From assembly GCF_037975245.1 (NCBI RefSeq), contig NC_092580.1, positions 263,001 to 327,000 on the forward strand: a stretch of DNA of 64,000 nt, given 5' to 3'. The notes under the pieces are model-generated. The model was not told the DNA's origin. It worked only from the letters and a program-made list of their open reading frames with translations, and searched no databases. Position 1 is the first letter of the stretch, and every line of letters starts with the position of its first letter. The translations under genes and the position numbers were made by a program. This DNA comes from Apostichopus japonicus. Lineage: Eukaryota; Echinodermata; Holothuroidea; Aspidochirotida; Stichopodidae. Shown here in pieces: positions 20,760 to 34,368 of this stretch.

Positions 20760-22220
20760 TAATGACAAATCAGTTCATGGACAGGATATACCTTCATCCC
20801 TCCCACCACAGTTAATACCCTTCGACTACCTGTCCAGAAACAGGTTATCCCTCATCAAATTATTATGCAAATACTAATCAAAACATGCAATACATATTTC
20901 ATAAACATTCTTAGTGATACCTGCATCTACTATTGAGATGGTTGGGTGACAACAGACAGTTTCTATAATGTTTCTATTATTTATAATATCAGCCTGGAGG
21001 GCAGTTATTTAATGATACTAAGCAGTCACATGTACATATGGGATAAGCCTATGGCCTTTTTACTTCACACCAGGTGGCTATCCAATTCACACCAGTACAT
21101 TCTTTTTGGACATTTTTTTTTAAACATTTGGAAGACCATTTCAACATGAGGGGAAAAAGAATTGATTTCTCCTAGATAAAAATAATAACCCCATCTTACT
21201 TTAGCCAGATAGGGCTTGAATCCATAGGTTTGCTTGACGACAAGTTCCCAACAAAAAGGAGTTGGCCTTCCATGGCTGATTGCTGATTCAGTTTACAATA
21301 CCATGGCGCCCCTGCTACCATCAATAAAATTGTCTTTAACTTTCATTTATTAACTATACCTGATTTTGAATTAATTTTAGATAACTCAATTTTTACATTT
21401 TTTGCCCTCCAGTTTGAAAAAGGAAACGTTACTACCATAGCACAAACAACATATATGTGGAAAGGTTGCTCCCTTTCATTGCTGTCACAATCACCCCCCC
21501 CCCCCCCGGCTCCGACTACCACACCCCAAATTATATACACGAAGAGTGCATTATTGAAAGTTTCTTTAAATATAGCCTTATCATGCAGCAAACCTGTGCT
21601 ACTGCAAACTGAAAATTCAATTCAAAGATTCTCCCTCTTCACTTTCATTTCTCCTTCTCTATCCTTCGCCTCACCACCCCCCACCCCACCCCTGGTCCTT
21701 CCAACTACCATCCATAACTCCTGCCAATATTAAATTCAGTCACCTTATCATGCCCCCATAAAGTGTCAGTCAGTCAAGCACCACAATGTTTGTAGACCAA
21801 GAAATCAACAACCGAAACCCATTTTTAAAACTTTAAAGCCCCATCAAATAAAGATGCTGTTTTTTTCTTCTTTTTCTCTAAACAAGATAAACAAGATAAA
21901 CACACAAACACCAAATCCAAAATATATAAAATTCCAATTCCCATTTTGAATATTCTTCAAATTTTGTTTGCCAAGCCAGGTTAAAAAGGGAGTGTTATTC
22001 TTTTTGGCCTTCCTTTGCTGCAATGCAAACACAGAGGTGTTTGCATTGCAACAAGGTGTAGTTTTCTATACTAAAAAACAAATAAAATCAAATAAAACTT
22101 AAATAAAAGATGATTATAGCACATGCAGGAGAAGAGTGAGAGCCCTCCCAAATACTACCGGCTTATGTATACAAAAGACCTTTTTCCGAAATCCTTTTTC
22201 CGACATCGTGGCAAATCGAG
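20760..22220. other. No gene seen
   Basis: A stretch of unique AT-rich sequence with a C run at about 21495-21508 and several short pyrimidine-rich tracts. A palindrome tttgcattgcaa...ttgcaatgcaaac lies at about 22016-22050. It is downstream of the SRP68 stop on the minus strand and probably contains that gene's 3' UTR. I could not pin a convincing polyadenylation signal in that orientation. Confidence 0.4.
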
Positions 22221-22222
22221 AG

Positions 22223-22521
22223 TTACTTTTCACCCCCGCTCCACCATCCACGCAGGAACCCACCCAGACCCCCCTGCGGGGACGATTTATTCTGTTCCAG
22301 TTTCTCATCCAAGGAGGGTAACTCTATATGGTTCAGAGCTATGTCAAAGAAGAGCGGTTTGCACGGTGACGGCTTAAAGTCCAGTGGAAATGTGGTGAAG
22401 TTGGGCTTGGCGGCCAGGTCCGGCTGGTTGGCGTTGTACCGGTCAAGCCATTCCGCCAGCGGTCGATTGTCCTTCAGACCGAGTTGCGCCATTCCTTTGC
22501 TGATGAAAGGTTCATTGGAAT
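22223..22521 (-). CDS. SRP68: SRP68, last exon (C-terminus)
   Basis: SRP68 is the 68-kDa protein subunit of the cytosolic signal recognition particle. It binds SRP RNA and forms a heterodimer with SRP72 that supports translocation of secretory proteins. The minus-strand exon follows acceptor gttcatttttcag and ends at TAA (22223-22225). It encodes the conserved C-terminal block around FPLDFKPSPCKPLFFDIALN and ending with a glycine-rich tail; the PCKPLFFD(I/L)ALNH phrase is diagnostic of the family. It starts in phase 1, matching the donor of the exon at 23721-23788. No frame damage is seen. Confidence 0.9.
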
Positions 22522-23120
22522 CTGAAAAATGAACGCAGAGAGGTTCTTGGTAAGCCATGGTTTTTTTTTTATGTATTCTTGGGTGGAGGGTATTTTCTAT
22601 GGGTGAGGATAATCCGGAGGGTGGGGGAAGTCAATTCAATTAACTGTGAGAAATGTCATTGAATTAGGAACCACCTAAGGCCTATTCTCATCTTTGTAGT
22701 AAGTTTGTCACCTTGAGCTACGTGACAGTTCATAAGTAGGGGGGGGGGGTATATTCGAGTGGAATTTGGGATTCAAATCCCTGAATAGAGAAAGTTTACA
22801 AAAACTTGTTAATTTGCAGTCATTTTTTGTTATTGCTGTCACAAACAGAAATGGATACCCACTTTCTATTATTTGTAGATGACAGAGACTGGTTCAATCG
22901 CAGTCTACAAGGCCAGATAAACTCTTTATATTTTGGCTTTCAATTTCTTTATTCTGACAAATTTCGATAGTACAAAAGACGGCAGTTTTGATCAGGCTTT
23001 TGATACTTCCTTGTGATCCCTGAACATCATACATTCAGCTACAAGCAAAAATAACTGTTGTCTGTCCTGTCCACCACAATAATCCTATTGTAATATTTTC
23101 AGACCCTAAGGGCTAATAGG

Positions 23121-23155
23121 TCTCTTCCCCCCCCCCCCCCCCCCCCCCAAAAAAA
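23121..23155. repeat. Poly-C tract
   Basis: A run of more than twenty C followed by A residues, inside the last SRP68 intron. Likely unstable in length. Confidence 0.9.
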
Positions 23156-23684
23156 AGGTGTGAAAAGGGGCGGTGCTGCTTCCAACCGAATGAATCTTTT
23201 CACTCATTGTTTAACCAAAGAGAAAAATTTGGGAAAGAAAACAACAGATTATTAATATAAAGGCCATATTTCTCTGAATCATTGTCTATGCTCTGATGGA
23301 ATACATTTGTTCCAGTAGCAGGGTTCAATTCCAAGGTTCCAAATGGACACGGCAGTTTAATCTGCATTTTCCTGACGATCAGACCCAAAAGAGAACATCG
23401 ATATGTCTCTCCACTGTTATCCCAAAGAAGAAACCTTTCAGAAACTCAAGGGTACTAAAGGATTTCTTCCTTTTAAATTAACCAGCGTCCTACACAAAAT
23501 TAACAGGGTAGTAACATGATGGTCTCTGCCTGATTCCCCCTCCCCCCCCACCCAATTTCTTTTCTTAAAGTTTTGGTATTCATCCTTTCATATATAGTCC
23601 ATCTTGCATTTTGCCTTTTGAAAAACAAGAATCCTTAATCTTCATCCAAAGCAGCAAAAAGATTCTTTCCAAACACAGTACATT

Positions 23685-23713
23685 GATTATTATTATTATT
23701 ATATTATTATTAA
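23685..23713. repeat. (ATT)n microsatellite
   Basis: A short ATT trinucleotide tract just downstream (minus sense) of the penultimate SRP68 exon. Confidence 0.8.
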
Positions 23714-23720
23714 GTACATA

Positions 23721-23788
23721 CCTAGAATGGAGGCCGCCTGAGCAGAGTACTTCAAGTCGTTGATATCTTGCGCAAGAGTGTCCAATTC
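23721..23788 (-). CDS. SRP68: SRP68, penultimate exon
   Basis: The minus-strand exon runs from acceptor aataggtag to donor GTATGT. It encodes ELDTLAQDINDLKYSAQAAS followed by IL, the helix that precedes the C-terminal block in SRP68; vertebrate SRP68 has a similar SLQAAAILD phrase. It ends in phase 1 (the G of a D codon) and splices in frame to 22521. Earlier SRP68 exons were not found, so the rest of the gene may lie beyond the LINE at 24.4-28.6 kb or outside the window. Confidence 0.8.
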
Positions 23789-24452
23789 CTCTACCTATTG
23801 ATTAAATGAAACCAAAATCTAATCATGATGTCTTTAGGGAGTTTAGAGTTTAGGGAGTTTTTAGGGAGTGTCACTACCCGACAAGCCCTATAGGGTTTTT
23901 ATACACTTCCTTTCACAAGTTTTGTTTCTTATCTCCTTCTATGTCATATGTCATACTTATGTCATACTGATGTTAAAATAGAACAAAAATCAATAAATGA
24001 AATGAAATAAATGAAATTAGTTACCTTTTTTTTTTAATTTGAGTAAAAGTTTTGTCTTTGTTGTTGTTGATATCAAATCAAAAGGAGTTTAACCCCTGGT
24101 CGACCTGGCGAGAGGTCCTACGGGGGATAATAAGTTTGTTTTTATAGAATAGACATTTTTTTTTTTTTTTCTTGGAAAGGTTGTCTATGTTCAGTCAGGG
24201 AATTGCTGGTAAATGAAGTCTTATATATTTATATTGGACAGGATAGCCATAATCATACCCGAGGTCAGAGTCAAAGAGTCACTTAGGGAGGGATTTCTAA
24301 AGGAGAGGAATTTTTTAAGTACTGAGAATTGTGGAGACGGAGTGGTTTCTATTGTTTGGGTAGGGAGTGGTTGTGGTTTCTATTGTTTGGTAACAATATA
24401 ATCTGTATATATAAGTATACTTGGGCCTAGAACCATTTAGGAAAGGATTTTT

Positions 24453-25208
24453 TTAATGGAATGAGACTTTAAGTAGTAACAATTGTGAATACAGAAAGGG
24501 TTTGGTTTTGGGGTAGTGAGTTGTTGCGACTTTGTATTTCAGGGGGAGGTCTTCAATCAAAGGGTCGTTCTCGAGGTTGTTTTTGTATAACTTGGTGTTG
24601 AATTCTTCAAGTCGGGTGAAAGTAGATTTTGTGTTTCCTGCACGGAGAACGTACAAAGTAGCAATATAGGTAGGGATTTTGAGTGCGAGTCGATAAGCTG
24701 TGGTGTGGATTCTGTTTAAACTTTGTTTATTGGGATTAGAGATGGTAAGCAGGGAGATGCTCCCGTAACTGAGAATCATTTTTACTTTGGATTTATAGAT
24801 TTGGATAATGGTTTTCGGAGGGAAGTTATATTTGTGTGAGAGGATTTGAATGGATTTAAGTTGGAACCAGCAGCGTCCTGCAGTTCTGTTACAAAGTAGA
24901 TTAAACGATAATTTGCTATCGAAAGTGGTACCAAGGAAGGTTGCATTAGGAGTAGCAGTGATTGAGGTGTTGAAAAGATTCATTTTGGCAATATGGTTAT
25001 GGTATTTTGAGTTTATTATGGAGAAATTGGCTAGGTTAGATATTGAGGGATATATTTTTGTTCTCCACATCGAGCACCACTTTTCGAGATGTGTAATTGC
25101 TCTTTTAATATTTAGTTCCGTCATATAGATATTTTTACTGGTGCTCCAAATGGCTATGTCGTCAGTGTACTGACTATAGCTGCATTTAGATAGAGGGGGG
25201 ATGTTCAA
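24453..25208 (-). pseudogene. Jockey-like LINE, C-terminal half of reverse transcriptase
   Basis: A 251-codon minus-strand frame begins within the RT palm and includes SQYTDDIAIW, the polymerase catalytic motif, early in the frame. It continues through the thumb and C-terminal region to TGA/TAA at 24453. The N-terminal RT lies in another frame further up (25618-25809 and onward), so at least one frameshift separates them. Host-genome LINE protein; no repaired version is attempted. Confidence 0.8.
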
Positions 25209-27213
25209 ATCATTAACATATAGGGTGCAGGGGAGGGGGCTGAAAACAGCGCCCTGTGGAGTCCCTGCACCAAGTGGAAAAGGTTTTGATTGTTGGTTTT
25301 TGTAGCATATTTTGGCATTGCGCTCACTAAGGAAAGAGGAAAGAAGTCTGGTGTAATTGGAGGGGAGATTAAAGTTAAGTAGTTAAATTCTTATGCCGTT
25401 GTGCCAAGTTTTGTCGAACTCCTTTTTGGCATCAAGGAAGAGGGCAGTGGTATCATGTTTTTTTATGAAGCCGATGCGAATTTCTTTGGAAAGGTGGAAA
25501 GTTTGGTTTATTGTAGATTTGTGTGCCCGGAATTAGCCTGATTGATACGGGCAAAGTGATTAATTTGCTCAAGGTGGTTTCTGGTGCGGTTATCTATAAT
25601 TCTTTCGAAAATCTTACCTAAGGCTGGTAGGAGACTAATTGGTTGATAGTTTTGAATTTTGGTGTGTCTTTACTTAGTTTCGGTATTAAAATCATTTTGG
25701 CGGATGTCCACAGGGTTGGGAAATGACCCAGTCTAAGGAGTTTGTTAAATAATGGGAAAATATGAGAGTTAATGAATATCGGAGCCCACGGAGGGGAATC
25801 TTTTAGCATTAGGTCATTTATGTTGTCAAGACCAGGGGAGGAGGCATTTTTGCATATTCAGTGGCACTATACCAATCATTTATATCTATTTCTTTGAGTA
25901 GAGGGATGTTTTTGTTGAGACATCCTTAGAAGTTGGGGATAAAGCTGGTTGCATTACAGATAATTGTACGGTTTATTTTGTGTTGGAATCTGTTATCGTA
26001 TGGAGGGCCATCTAAGATATTGAATATAGTTTTCAAGTATGATTCACTAAGCTTTATTTGGTCTTAAGTTTTTGTGATGAGGTTACCTACTTTATCTCTA
26101 AGGCATTCGTCTGTATTACCTGTGTTTGGGTTGTAATGGGTTTTCGATATTTCTTTAATTTTTCCAAAAGTGTTTTGGGTTTTTGTCATTAATGATTGAA
26201 TCGCATTTGTTTTGGACTCGGTTTTGGTCGACCGCCGATATTTGTCTATTTATTTGTTTTTCAAGTTGGTTAATTTAGGTTTTTAGAGTTGGATCTGGGG
26301 AGATCATATAGGTTCTATGTAGTCGACGTCTGATTTATTTAGTGTAAGAATATTCCTATTTAGTTTTGGATTTCTGTTTTGTTTTTAAGGGGCAGTGTTT
26401 TTTGAAGGTATTAAAGATATGTTGGGCAATGCTGTCACAATATATGCCGATGTAATTTAGCTTGTTGTTGTGGTAATTGGCAATAGTGTTGTTTGTTATG
26501 ATCCCTTTTTAAATGATGTCCAGTCTGCTTTATTGTAATTATACGTTAATTCGTTATTTTGGATGCGACTGAGGTTTATGTCTAGCTCAAAAAGGAGTGG
26601 AAAATGGTCACTGATTAGGTCATCTTCTAGGATTTGAATCGAATGAGTTTTAGTTGCAAGGTGGTTTGAGGTTATGGCGTAGTCAAGTAGTTCAGTATTA
26701 TTGTTTATTGGGTTTATCCTAGTTTTGGTATTTTGGTTAATTATTGTTAAGTTGTGTTTATCACATATTTCTAAGAGGGATATGCCTTTTTCAGATATTT
26801 TGGTGCTACCAAAAATGATGTGGTGGGCATTTAAATCTCCTAGTAGTATTGTATTTTTATTAGAACTGTTTTTGATTGTGGATATGGGCTCATTTGGGGA
26901 CTATAATAGCTAATAATGTGGAGAGGTTTATTGTCTCTTTCGAGTACAATTTCAATTGTTTGGGTTTGTTTGGGAGGAGGGTGGCTTTGAGGTTGTTTTT
27001 TTCAGCAATAAGTACTCAAACCATATATCGAGAGATATCGTGTCTGAAAGTTTGGTAACCAGGGATGCTAAGGTGGGAATTTGTATTTAGTTTAGTTTAA
27101 AGAAATGATATCCGGGGAGTGGTTGGCGAATATACTAAGTAGGAGGCTTAATTTTGGAAGGATACTGTTGATATTTAGGTGGAGGAACTTGACCGAAGGA
27201 GGGAGTGTGCTTG

Positions 27214-28372
27214 TCATGTAGGTGATTGAGGAGGGCTAAATATTGAAGGATGGTGGAGACGTTCCATAATTACAGTTCTTGGGATATTTAAGTTTAGGTG
27301 TTTTAGTGCTAACACGGTGGCGTAACTGGCAAGGTCGTCAGATTTAATATTAATGTTGGCTGTTTGGAAGGTGTATTGTACTAATTCAATTACAAAGGTT
27401 GGGATATTAAGTTTTTTTTCAGTGACGATTTTATTCGTTATTTCAATTTTAGGGGTAAAATTGGTTACATTCGCGTAGGTTCTTTGTTCTTGTTGTTTGT
27501 TATTAGCTTCAGTTTTAGCTTCTTTAAATTTTGGGCATCCTTTGTAAAGGGCGACATGAGTCCCTGAGCAATTGGCACATTTTGGGTTTTCTTTTGGTTT
27601 GGGACAGTCTTTAACTCTGTGGTTTTTGCCACATCTGAGACATCTGGTTTGATTTTTGCAAGTATGGGGGGTGTGTCCAAAGAGTTGACATTTGAAACAT
27701 TGAGTGATTTGGGGGGGTTCGTGGTATTCTTCTGTTTTGTGTTTAGAGTATCCTAAGTAGAAACCTTGTTTGATTAGGGATTGTTGAGGCTCTTGTTCTT
27801 CAAACGTCATTTTTACTTTCCAAGCTGTATTGTTTGTGGCATGACTAATGAGTCTTTTAGCTTGTACTGGGGTGTATTCTTGGTCTTTGAGTTCTTGTTC
27901 AATATCTTTGATTTGAATTTCAGGGTTTATGCCACAGGCTACTACGGAGAAGTTTCTTTGTCATACTTTTTTTGGGATTCTTGGTTTGGGGTTGCCTAGT
28001 TAAGTCTTTTGATTCCATGGTTTCAGGAGGATATTTGCAGTTTTAGGGTCATGGGGGTGATTAGGATGTCGTTACTACAAAGACGGTTTATATTTGAGAT
28101 CATGGCATTTGGTTTTTCTTCATTGATTAGTTTAGCAAGTGTTTATTGGGTTTTTTGATAGTTCTGGTAAGATTCCTGATACAATGATTGTTTGAGCGGA
28201 CTTTTTGGTGGTTGGTTTGGAGTTTGGAGATGGGTTTATTTCAACGTATATTGGACGTTGTCTTTTTCTGCTATTTTTGTACAGGGATCCAGTCATTAAT
28301 GTCTATGTCAAAATCAGAGAGGTTCAGGTTTTCGACTAAGGGGGCGGTTATAGGTGGGTAAGGGGTTGTCAT
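27214..28372 (-). pseudogene. Jockey-like LINE ORF1 (Gag-like, three zinc knuckles)
   Basis: The ATG at 28372-28370 (minus) starts a frame with an N-terminal acidic segment. After at least one frame change, 27214-27810 encodes three consecutive CCHC knuckles: CFKCQLFGHTPHTC, CLRCGKNHRVKDC and CANCSGTHVALYKGC. A C-terminal helical tail follows. ORF1 proteins of this class bind RNA and chaperone the retrotransposition complex. The knuckle cluster plus YHEPPQITQ lead-in is typical of the jockey group. Confidence 0.8.
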
Positions 28373-28939
28373 ATTGGCAAAACAGCCCCTCCCTACGGGT
28401 TTTAAATGGCTTTTATACAATGAAATTGATCATAAACTTTACTTACTAGAAAGAATTAGTCTCCAGCCTAAGACGGCGGACGGAAAGAATAGGAACTCCT
28501 TTTGAAGAGACACACTATGAATCGAAAGTGTACTCTGCGGCGTTGTGTTGGTATCCAAGGAGGCGTACGTTTTGTAAATGGCGGGTAAGTCATAGAGTGA
28601 AGGATTATGGGGTGGCGCTATGTCAAAAAGCTAACTGTTGATCAATATAGTCCACAGAACCCTAAGGAAAGGAGAGGAATGCACAAGAAATAGCCAGTTT
28701 TCTTCAAAGTAAGTCTCGTACATTTAGCACAAAACATAAAAAACTAATTAGCAACTAATTCCAACAAAGTTTAGACTGTGATTGAAACTTTACTGGTGGA
28801 AACATAATTAAATATGTATTTTTATGAACCTTTCTTTCTTATGACTAACCTTGACTGTATATTGCAGCTTTCCAGCTTAGCTGGTGTTTTTCCTTCAAAT
28901 GAGTTTTCTTGAGTCATCTTTGAGTTTTCTGATCTTGAC

Positions 28940-30720
<1,781 letters not shown>

Positions 30721-30797
30721 GACAACAATCAACTGTTGAGAGGACAAGACTGATGTTCATGATACTGGCTCACACTGATGTTTTCCTTGAATCTTAC

Positions 30798-30893
30798 TTT
30801 TTCTCCAATTTCTATTAAATCACCTCCAGATAACACTTCCAGATCTCTCTGTAGAGGACAGGCTTGAAGGATCTTCTCGTATTTGGTGGAGTT
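30798..30893 (-). pseudogene. Truncated duplicate of the ABCC exon, donor intact
   Basis: The segment matches the last ~90 bases of the exon at 29438-29614, from [20 protein letters not shown] to IGEK, with a few differences (for example ...DLIEIGEK). It keeps a canonical GTAAGATT donor at 30797-30791 and shared intron sequence downstream. The 5' part of the exon is missing, the match ending near 30893. Duplicated length including intron is about 185 bp, and the two copies bracket the minisatellite. Confidence 0.65.
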
Positions 30894-31264
30894 TATGATC
30901 TTTCAACCACTTGTTCTAAACCTGATCCAGCTTCATTACAGACATCCAAGACTCACAATTTTCCTTCAATTTTCTTCATCTTCTTCTTTCACCTGAGACA
31001 GTATTGTAAAAGATAAGAAGATTTCATATATTGGAAAGCAGATAGACATTGCAACTAGACTCATTTTTATACACTCCCTCCCTTCCCTCCCCCTGACTAC
31101 CTAAACAACCCTGACTGCTGCCTCATTGATATAACAATATATAAACAAATGTATATGATTGTGGTTTAATGGCAGAAATAAACGAAACAAATACCAGAGC
31201 TTAAATATTTCTGTGTTACTATAGTAAACTGCATACCCAAACGGAAGCATTACAGAATCTTCAA

Positions 31265-31343
31265 TGTCTCAGACCTCCAGCAGGATGTTACAGTCACAGT
31301 TCATGGAGTCTCCTTGTGAATCAGTGTGGCCAATGCAATGCTG
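31265..31343 (-). other. Possible terminal coding exon, unrecognised
   Basis: On the minus strand an acceptor-like ctttacag is followed by an open frame HCIGHTDSQGDSMNCDCNIL and then LEV and TGA. It is short and cysteine-rich. It might be the final exon of a gene upstream (minus sense), but I do not recognise it and the support is one acceptor plus a plausible frame. Confidence 0.2.
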
Positions 31344-31399
31344 TAAAGACAAATATCAAAGCAATATGTACAGTATATATATACCTTTGGTGTGACATA

Positions 31400-32550
31400 A
31401 ATTTAAGTACTTTTTTTAAAGTAGTTTTACATAAGATCATCTTTCTGTTTGCATATGCAGATACCTTTTTGATGAATGTTTACAAACATGAATAAACTGT
31501 ACCTCTATTTGTTACTAAGTGCCTGTTTATTTTTAATACTTGCAATATGACTCTTTAATGAACCTTACTAGACATTGCTATCAAACCTATGGAGTACTTC
31601 GTAAAATGCCAAAACTTCCTTTGATGTATATTGTTCACTATAATGGTCAAGCTGATTGAAAGGAATGAATTCAACACAATTTGAGAACATTTCATCAGTC
31701 AAACAATTTGGAGAGCATGTACTAGTTTAAACAAACTTAGCAAGCACATTCATGAGGAACTGGAAAATTGAAAAATGTCTGAAATAAACATCATTCTTGA
31801 AACGAGAAACTTGACAAGTGAAATAAGGACCGACACTTAAGCTACAACAAGTACACTTAGCAAAGATGAAAACTGGCTTTTCAGCCAACACACAAGTACC
31901 AACAACATATTAGTATATTCATGGTAAACCATCATGTGCTTCCATGACTTCTAGCACCTGTGTAATAATATTCTATATCAACAAGGACAGAGATACTATA
32001 TATTGTACTTATCTCTCAATACTCTTAATATGTGTTTACCATGAGTTGTGTTCCTCACAGCTTTCAATCAATGTTTTCAAATTGAAAATCAAATCAAAGA
32101 CAATTACTCAACAATGAGAGGTCGACTTAGCAAAGTTTGAATTCGGTTTAATAATAATCAAAGTTTCAGTGAAACAGTTCTGCAGACCATAAAATCATGC
32201 CTTAGGCATCAAAGAAGGCTATGATCTGATAAAGATATGCCAAGAGTTGGACCAATACTGTTAAGCCTAGCTTCAGGTCAAAATTATGCTAGTTGATCAA
32301 ATTAATACATGTATATCAATTTAGTTGCCTATGCTAGGTAACATCAGCTTTCATGGAGAGTTTTCTCCATACTTGAACCATCACTAACATCAATTAGACC
32401 ACAGAGCTAGGCCTAATTGCTTGAGAATTTCATTTTACAAAGTACTGTTGCTTGTATAAGAAGCCTAGGATAGGCTAGTTAGTCCTCATCTCTATCTAGC
32501 CTTCGCTTTGGTAGGCTAGCCTAGGTTTCCCATTTTCATTTGGTGGTAGG
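31400..32550. other. No gene seen
   Basis: Unique AT-rich sequence, grading near 32300-32550 into tracts rich in TAGGCCTA/CTAGCCTA. Similar tracts resume at 35280-35600 on the other side of the LTR element and around 51050. I see no convincing ORF, exon or RNA gene. Confidence 0.4.
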
Positions 32551-32555
32551 CCTAG

Positions 32556-32759
32556 TGTAGTAATAATGACGACGACTGATTCATTTGATTACACCTTTAA
32601 TGAGGTTTTAAACAACAAAACACAACCAGCAAAACGAACCCAAGTATATAACACGTATAAGGCAGAATAATGCATGGAAGGCCGTAAAGGTCAAAAACAC
32701 CTACAGCTAAGATTAACAATATAATACAATATAATACAATATAATACAATAACACCACA
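32556..32759 (-). repeat. 3' LTR of the deleted gypsy-like element
   Basis: This 204-bp LTR carries three ataatacaat units against two in the other LTR. Adjacent on the internal side (minus sense just upstream) is a purine-rich tctcttttagatggggagaa stretch suited to a polypurine tract. Confidence 0.85.
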
Positions 32760-32819
32760 TTCTCCCCATCTAAAAGAGAAACCAGAAAAACACTTGACAA
32801 CGTTCGACATAGAAGTATG

Positions 32820-33188
32820 TTAAAGGTCCAAACGATCAGGAGGTTTACCCTTCCTCGCTGAACGCCTTATGCTTAAAGTCTCTTTTACAGCCAAACTATC
32901 TTCAGCTTCACAACCCACTGGGATAGAGCTTTTTTTATCAACACTTGGGGCTTCCTCAGTCAAATCCCTACTATCAACTAAAAGTTCAGTTCCATTTCCG
33001 CCCTTAGGCCCCCCCCTGAGGTCATTATTCTCTACCACACCAACAGGGGCTAGATGACGGAGTGAGACTGTCGATTCTCTGCCGTCCTGAAAACGGACAT
33101 GAGCATACTGGGGGTTAGCCTGAATGAGCTCAGCCTCATCGACTAGTGGATCCGTTTTATTAGCACGAACATGACGTTTAACAAGCAC
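32820..33188 (-). pseudogene. Integrase C-terminal remnant of the LTR element
   Basis: This 122-codon minus-strand frame contains LVKRHVRANKTDPLVDEAEL and a following HVRFQDGRESTVSLRHLAPV block. That block is typical of the C-terminal domain of Ty3/gypsy integrases. A charged, low-complexity tail ends in RLDL and a stop. The catalytic core of integrase, RT and RNase H are absent upstream; the frame abuts the Gag/protease frame in a different phase at about 33143-33250. Confidence 0.75.
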
Positions 33189-34159
33189 AGGACCTGGCGA
33201 GCAAAGCCAGGAAGGGACAGAGACCCCAGAGGAGGATCTCCTGTGGAACTTAAAAAATCTCTACTATCAACTAGACAGTTAGCGATTTTACCGTTAACCT
33301 TAATTTCTATCATTGATCTAGTCAGGGATGTCCCAGCTGACGCAATTGTTGGTCTGTCAAACAAAGCTGAAGCTGTAGAGGCCCTTTGGGAGTTAGCATT
33401 TTGCGATGACCGGCACATTTTCCAAAAATGACCCTTTTTGCCACAATTGTTACAGTCCTCATCTCGTGCAGGGCATTCTGAACGAGGATGTCTTTTGTAG
33501 CCACAGAAATAACACTTGCCAGGAGCGCCGAAACTAGCTCCCCGAAGTGATTCTTGTGATTGCTTGCTTACGCGGGCAGCTGCACTTACAGATGAGTTTT
33601 CTGCACCTATTGTTGAACCACAGCTGTAAGATTCTGAATTCTTTTGAGCCGCCTCAAGTGACCTAGCTTGGTCGAACATTGTCTGCAAATCTAATTTCTT
33701 ATTTTCTAGTAACCGCTGTCTAATAATTTGCGAGTACAACCCACTAATGAACGAGTCCCGAATATATTCATTTCGGTTTTGTTCTGCCGTTACCGCTTTA
33801 AAATCACATTCTTTAGCTAATGCTTTAAGTGTCTGAAGATACTCGTCGAGTGATTCCCCTGCATTTTGTTTACGCGTAGCAAGCCTATGTCTAGCAAATA
33901 TTTCACTTGTTGGTTTCAAATAAAGTTCCTTCAAGATCTTTAGTGCAGCTCCGTAGGTAGTGCACTCTGAGATAGTTTCGTATATTCGTGGTGATACGAA
34001 ATTAGTCAGTATACTAAGTTTATCAATCTCACCCGTACTAGGCGTTGGTAGTACTTGCACGAAATTTTCGAATGTTTTGATCCAGTGAGCCCACTCCTTC
34101 GAAGCACTGTTCGAATTTGGGTCAGTCTCTAGTCTCTCTGGTCTGAGAATTCTCTCCAT
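33143..34159 (-). CDS. Gag of the deleted LTR element, intact 5' part with fused tail
   Basis: The frame starts at ATG 34159 (minus), about 16 bases inside the 5' LTR, and encodes about 290 residues of Gag. The capsid-like helical region is followed by two knuckles: CYFCGYKRHPRSEC (CX2CX4HX4C) and CNNCGKKGHFWKMC. It continues into a protease-like start (NGKIANCLVDS), where the DSG/DTG catalytic triplet context is cut off at the deletion junction. The remaining ~35 residues are out-of-frame integrase sequence. The long intact Gag frame is unusual for an otherwise gutted element. Confidence 0.8.
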   Translation of the reverse strand: MERILRPERLETDPNSNSASKEWAHWIKTFENFVQVLPTPSTGEIDKLSILTNFVSPRIYETISECTTYGAALKILKELYLKPTSEIFARHRLATRKQNAGESLDEYLQTLKALAKECDFKAVTAEQNRNEYIRDSFISGLYSQIIRQRLLENKKLDLQTMFDQARSLEAAQKNSESYSCGSTIGAENSSVSAAARVSKQSQESLRGASFGAPGKCYFCGYKRHPRSECPARDEDCNNCGKKGHFWKMCRSSQNANSQRASTASALFDRPTIASAGTSLTRSMIEIKVNGKIANCLVDSRDFLSSTGDPPLGSLSLPGFARQVLCLLNVMFVLIKRIH

Positions 34160-34174
34160 TATTGTTGTTTAAAT

Positions 34175-34368
34175 TGTAGTAATAATGACGACGACTGATT
34201 CATTTGATTACACCTTTAATGAGGTTTTAAACAACAAAACACAACCAGCAAAACGAACCCAAGTATATAACACGTATAAGGCAGAATAATGCATGGAAGG
34301 CCGTAAAGGTCAAAAACACCTACAGCTAAGATTAACAATATAATACAATATAATACAATAACACCACA
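34175..34368 (-). repeat. 5' LTR of the deleted gypsy-like element
   Basis: This 194-bp LTR is directly followed (minus sense) by atttaaacaacaat and the Gag ATG. That leaves only about 15 bases for a leader, with no obvious TGG-type primer-binding site. Confidence 0.85.

Larger units (their letters stand above)
24430..28640 (-). mobile_element. Jockey-like LINE, near full length but broken
   Basis: Minus-strand order is ORF1 (starting 28372), endonuclease (about 27060-26200) and reverse transcriptase (about 25990-24450). ORF1 has three clustered CCHC-type knuckles, the arrangement known from jockey-clade elements. The RT carries a YTDDI catalytic motif. Frame breaks occur in each part, so it is inactive. 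It lies upstream (minus sense) of the SRP68 exons, probably inside an SRP68 intron. The fragment at 15512-17747 is a second copy of the same family. Confidence 0.85.
32556..34368 (-). mobile_element. Internally deleted Ty3/gypsy-like LTR element, recent
   Basis: Complete LTR structure: LTRs at 32556-32759 and 34175-34368, flanked by a perfect 5-bp target duplication CCTAG (32551-32555 and 34369-34373). The LTRs start TGT and end ACA in both orientations. They differ essentially by one 10-base ataatacaat unit. On the minus strand it encodes Gag, a stub of protease, then directly the C-terminal tail of integrase. Most of pol is deleted, making it non-autonomous. The near-identical LTRs point to recent insertion. 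Confidence 0.9.
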
